Assembly (NCBI GenBank): GCA_001312405.1
Contig: BBDR01000010.1
Span: 62,001 to 126,000 of the forward strand
Direction of reading: 5' to 3'
DNA length: 64,000 nt
DNA from: Clostridium sp. NkU-1
GTDB lineage: Bacteria > Bacillota_A > Clostridia > Lachnospirales > Lachnospiraceae
Shown: positions 61,498 through 64,000 of the stretch, piece after piece
How the letters are laid out: every line of letters starts with the position of its first letter
How positions within the stretch are numbered: position 1 is the first letter of the stretch
Made by a program: the position numbers and the translations under genes
The notes under the pieces: model-generated
Database searches by the model: none
What the model was told of the DNA's origin: nothing
Seen by the model: the letters and a program-made list of their open reading frames with translations, nothing else

Positions 61498-62387
61498 TTA
61501 ACCATGTAATCTGTCAATGTATTTTCCGGCAAGGACATCCATCAGATATTGCCCGTACTGGTTCTTCTTCAAAGGCTCAATGTTTTCCATCAACTGATCC
61601 TTTGTGATCCAGTGGTTCAAATAAGCGATTTCCTCCAGACAAGCGATCTTCCTGTGCTGGTGTGTCTCCATGGTACGGACAAAATCAGTGGCATCTGCCA
61701 GGGATTCATGGGTTCCCGTATCAACCAGGTAAAGCCCTGGCCCAAAAGCTCCACATCAAGCTTTCCTTCTTCTAAGTAAATGCGGTTTAAATCCGTGATT
61801 TCCAGCTCGCCCCGGGCTGATGGTTTTAAATTCTTCGCATATTCCACAACCTTATTATCATAGAAATAAAGTCCGGTCACACAATAATTGCTCTTTGGCT
61901 TTTCCGGTTTTTCTTCAATGGATACTGCCTTTCCGTCAGAATCAAATTCCACGATGCCAAAGCGTTCCGGATCATCCACATAATAGCCGAATACAGTAGC
62001 CCCGTCCTTTTTGTTAGCGGCATTTAACAGGCGTTTGTTAAGTCCGTGGCCTGCAAAAATATTATCTCCAAGAATCATTGCCACGCTGTCATCACCGATA
62101 AATTCCTCTCCAATGATAAATGCCTGTGCAAGGCCATCAGGGGAGGGCTGTACTGCATAGGATAAACGGATTCCAAACTGATTACCGTCTCCTAAAAGCG
62201 CCTCAAACCGGGGCGTGTCATCTGGGGTTGAGATGATCAGGATATCCCGGATTCCTGCGTTCATTAAAACGGACAGCGGATAATAAATCATAGGCTTGTC
62301 ATAAATAGGCAGTAACTGTTTGGAAGTTACCATGGTCAGCGGGTAAAGTCTGGTGCCGGAGCCTCCGGCAAGTATAATTCCCTTCAT
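61498..62387 (-). CDS. rfbA: Glucose-1-phosphate thymidylyltransferase (frameshifted)
   Basis: About 296 residues from the ATG at 62387 after [25 protein letters not shown]. The nucleotidyltransferase signature [11 protein letters not shown], the [13 protein letters not shown] motif and [14 protein letters not shown] are present. The break at about 61736 (one G lost) hides the [14 protein letters not shown] part and the C-terminus; with it repaired the protein ends [13 protein letters not shown] at 61498-61500. It makes dTDP-glucose, the first step of the dTDP-sugar path. A promoter with a 19-bp spacer lies upstream. Confidence 0.94.
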
Positions 62388-62418
62388 TTGTTTCTCCTCC
62401 GTATCAATTCGTGATACC

Positions 62419-62449
62419 ATCATACAGGGTGACGTTAGGTCACTGTCAA
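62419..62449 (-). promoter_or_regulatory. MerR-type promoter of rfbA with 19-bp spacer
   Basis: TTGACA (62444-62449) and TATGAT (62419-62424) are separated by 19 bp on the minus strand, longer than the optimum. The spacer holds the dyad GTGAC-N5-GTCAC. The same layout occurs before the MerR-methyltransferase gene. Confidence 0.72.
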
Positions 62450-62471
62450 GTCCTTTTCCATTAATTTTTCT

Positions 62472-63656
62472 TTACTTTCTGCAGATAAACGCCCCTGCCT
62501 GCTTTGTAATATGGATAAAACCCTTCTTTTCCATTTTCTTTTCAAGGAATTCCCGAAATTCCTCGTAACGGTCGCTTAAATATTCCTGCTGGTTGCCATG
62601 GCAGGAAAGAATGTATTCCATAAGCGCACCTGCATCTCTGACCTCCAGGCTATCCCTATAGTCTTTCCTTTCCAGGCCATGAAAATGGCTTTTTAAAATT
62701 TCCTCTCCATTCTCAAGTCCGAACACATCGTATAAATTTACTTCTGAAAGAGCGATCCTGGAATCGAATTCCTTTACTAATTGGCTGATCTCCTTCATAT
62801 GGTCCGAACCGTAGGTGCTGCAGTAAAAAAACGCCTTCCGGTTTTAGAATCCTTTGCACCTGATCCAGTACCCCATCCAGATTCGATAAATAAAAAAGAA
62901 GATGATTAGCTGCTACAATATGAAAGCTTTCCTCAGGCTTTGGTATCTGACGGCAGTCAAACACTTCAAAAGTAAAGGAGCCGGGAACGCTTTTTAGGTT
63001 TTCTTCCACATCCCGGATCATCCCTTCCGAAATATCAGACAGGCAGATACTTGCATCCGCCGGTATCCTGTCCCGGTTTGCATTCCAAAGTTCTCCGTTT
63101 CCGCAGCCCAGTTCCAGAATGCATTTTCCATCCAAAGGCTCCATAAGGCCGTACAGCCACTGGAACCAGCCGGTAGGATTCTTTGTGTATTTTTTTATGA
63201 AGCCCGATTCGGATACTTAAATTGGCTGCATCCTTATACTGTTCCACAAGGGACCGTTCCATATTGGTAATATGGATTAAGTGAAGAATTTTATTCCAGT
63301 CCACAGACTGGTTTTCTGTTACCATCTTTGACGTTTCCGTAAGGGTCTGCTCCACCAGTTTTAAATGTTCGATTCTCTTCCGGATAAGATTTAATTGAAG
63401 CCGAAGAGACCCCTCAACGTAATCGTTGTCGTTGTCATTGATGGTGATGGAACGGATCTCATCTAAAGAAAAGCCCAGGTATTTTAAGGAAAGAATTTTC
63501 TGAAGCTTTGCAAAATCAGAATCCGTATATAGCCGGTATCCTCCCTCGCTCATACCGGATGGCTTTAACAGCCCCTGCTTATCGTAATACCGGACGGTGC
63601 GTATGGAAACATTGGCCTTTTTTTGCAAACTGGCCTGAAGTGTAGTATTGGTTCAC
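62472..63656 (-). CDS. MerR regulator fused to a SAM-dependent methyltransferase (three frameshifts)
   Basis: About 394 residues. The start is a GTG at 63656 after AGGAGGTGG. The repaired N-terminus is (V)NQYYTSGQFAKKANVSIR then TVRYYDKQGLLKPSGMSEGG, a MerR winged helix, with a coiled-coil to about residue 120. The second half is a class I methyltransferase: CILELGCGNGELWNANRDRI (SAM motif I), VFDCRQIPKPEESFHIVAAN and LLFYLSNLDGVLDQVQRILK. The ligand and methyl acceptor are unknown; related fusions occur in Clostridia. All three breaks (63616-63622, 63190-63196 and 62825-62831) are runs of seven that should be six. It probably regulates itself and rfbA. Confidence 0.85.
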
Positions 63657-63697
63657 CGGCCTTGCCACCTCCTTTTTTCCTGAATTATCATATAGGT

Positions 63698-63728
63698 ATT
63701 ATATAGGGTGACGTATGGTCATGGTCAA
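63698..63728 (-). promoter_or_regulatory. MerR-type promoter of the MerR-methyltransferase gene, 19-bp spacer
   Basis: TTGACC (63723-63728) and TATAAT (63698-63703) are 19 bp apart. The spacer holds ATGAC-N5-GTCAC followed by CC, almost the same as at the rfbA promoter. Confidence 0.75.
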
Positions 63729-63752
63729 GTGAATTTTTAAAGATGATACAAA

Positions 63753-63796
63753 ATCCCCTGTTGGATCCAGAAATTCCTTGAAACCAGACAGGGGAT
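63753..63796 (-). terminator. Terminator after the GNAT gene
   Basis: The 9-bp arms ATCCCCTGT/ACAGGGGAT lie on either side of an inner GGATCC/GGTTTC-type region, followed by TTTTGT on the minus strand. Confidence 0.75.
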
Positions 63797-63873
63797 ATTC
63801 TTTTATTTGTCATAAATACAAATACTGGGTTATCACTTTTTATACCGGCAGTACTTTAACTGCGGAACAGAGT

Positions 63874-64000
63874 CTAGACCATCAACTGAAAATTCTCAAT
63901 ATTCAGCAGCTTCCCAAACTTTAAGCCCACTTCTCTTATGGTTCCGCAGTGAATAAAGCCCAGTCGTTCATGAAGGCGGATGCTGGCCTCATTTTCCCCG
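63874..64000 (-). CDS. GNAT family N-acetyltransferase (partial, C-terminus only)
   Basis: The last 41 residues of a gene that starts beyond the window: GENEASIRLHERLGFIHCGT then IREVGLKFGKLLNIENFQLM V. The N-ASIRLHExLGFxxxGT motif is typical of phosphinothricin acetyltransferase-type GNAT enzymes, which acetylate amines with acetyl-CoA. The stop TAG is at 63874-63876. Confidence 0.82.
   Translation of the reverse strand, partial: GENEASIRLHERLGFIHCGTIREVGLKFGKLLNIENFQLMV

Overview
The window looks like a chromosomal segment of a Gram-positive anaerobe of the class Clostridia, most likely a Lachnospiraceae member of the Clostridium saccharolyticum / Lacrimispora type. The reasons are strong GGAGG ribosome binding sites, an LPXTG surface protein, choline-binding-type cell-wall repeats, DUF4250 and PF06541 proteins typical of Clostridia, a rho gene with a long low-complexity insert, and the rpmG-secE-nusG-rplKAJL order. 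The genus is inference. The sequence carries roughly fifty single-base frame breaks, one per 1-1.5 kb, in housekeeping genes as well as surface genes. Most sit in homopolymers (six A read as seven; C or G runs one base short). I therefore annotate each gene at its full extent and name the breaks; they look like sequencing or assembly errors rather than gene decay.

Layout. 1-3.5 kb, minus strand: pheA (partial), plsC, a PF06541 membrane protein, cardiolipin synthase and a DUF4250 protein. 3.8-8.2 kb, plus strand: an NMT1/SsuA-type ABC importer with modD, then an L-asparaginase. 8.2-14.5 kb, minus: clpB, a MATE exporter, a Gfo/Idh oxidoreductase and a LysR regulator; the last is divergent from a cysteine desulfidase-like gene (14.6-15.9 kb, plus). 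16-24.9 kb, minus: a small hypothetical, a decayed stretch, prfA-prmC-DUF1385, rpmE, rho, rarA and a second Gfo/Idh gene. 25.1-26.9 kb: a YhcH/YiaL sugar gene and a LacI regulator with two candidate operators.

26.9-51.6 kb, minus, is a surface-protein island. It holds a giant LPKTG-anchored adhesin of about 4,700 residues built of Cna-B/SpaA isopeptide domains and a membrane partner overlapping its 3' end. Upstream are a small hypothetical gene, a secreted transglutaminase-like protein, a type I toxin with a probable antisense antitoxin RNA, and two cell-wall-binding-repeat proteins. No sortase lies in the window. A 2-kb A+T-rich stretch without genes follows (51.6-53.6 kb).

53.6-64 kb, minus: a polysaccharide deacetylase, a cold-shock protein, the translation operon rpmG-secE-nusG-rplK-rplA-rplJ-rplL, a dTDP-sugar operon rfbA-rfbB-rfbD without rfbC, a MerR-methyltransferase fusion, and the end of a GNAT acetyltransferase gene.

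The signals most worth following are non-coding. (1) A family of four 28-nt intercistronic hairpins, with base changes that preserve pairing, sits in the rplK-rplA, rplJ-rplL, rfbB-rfbD and rpmE-DUF1385 gaps, always in the same orientation to transcription. (2) An L1-type binding site occurs twice, before rplK and before rplA. (3) Two promoters with 19-bp spacers share a dyad, one before the MerR-methyltransferase gene and one before rfbA. (4) A type I toxin-antitoxin locus lies inside the surface island.
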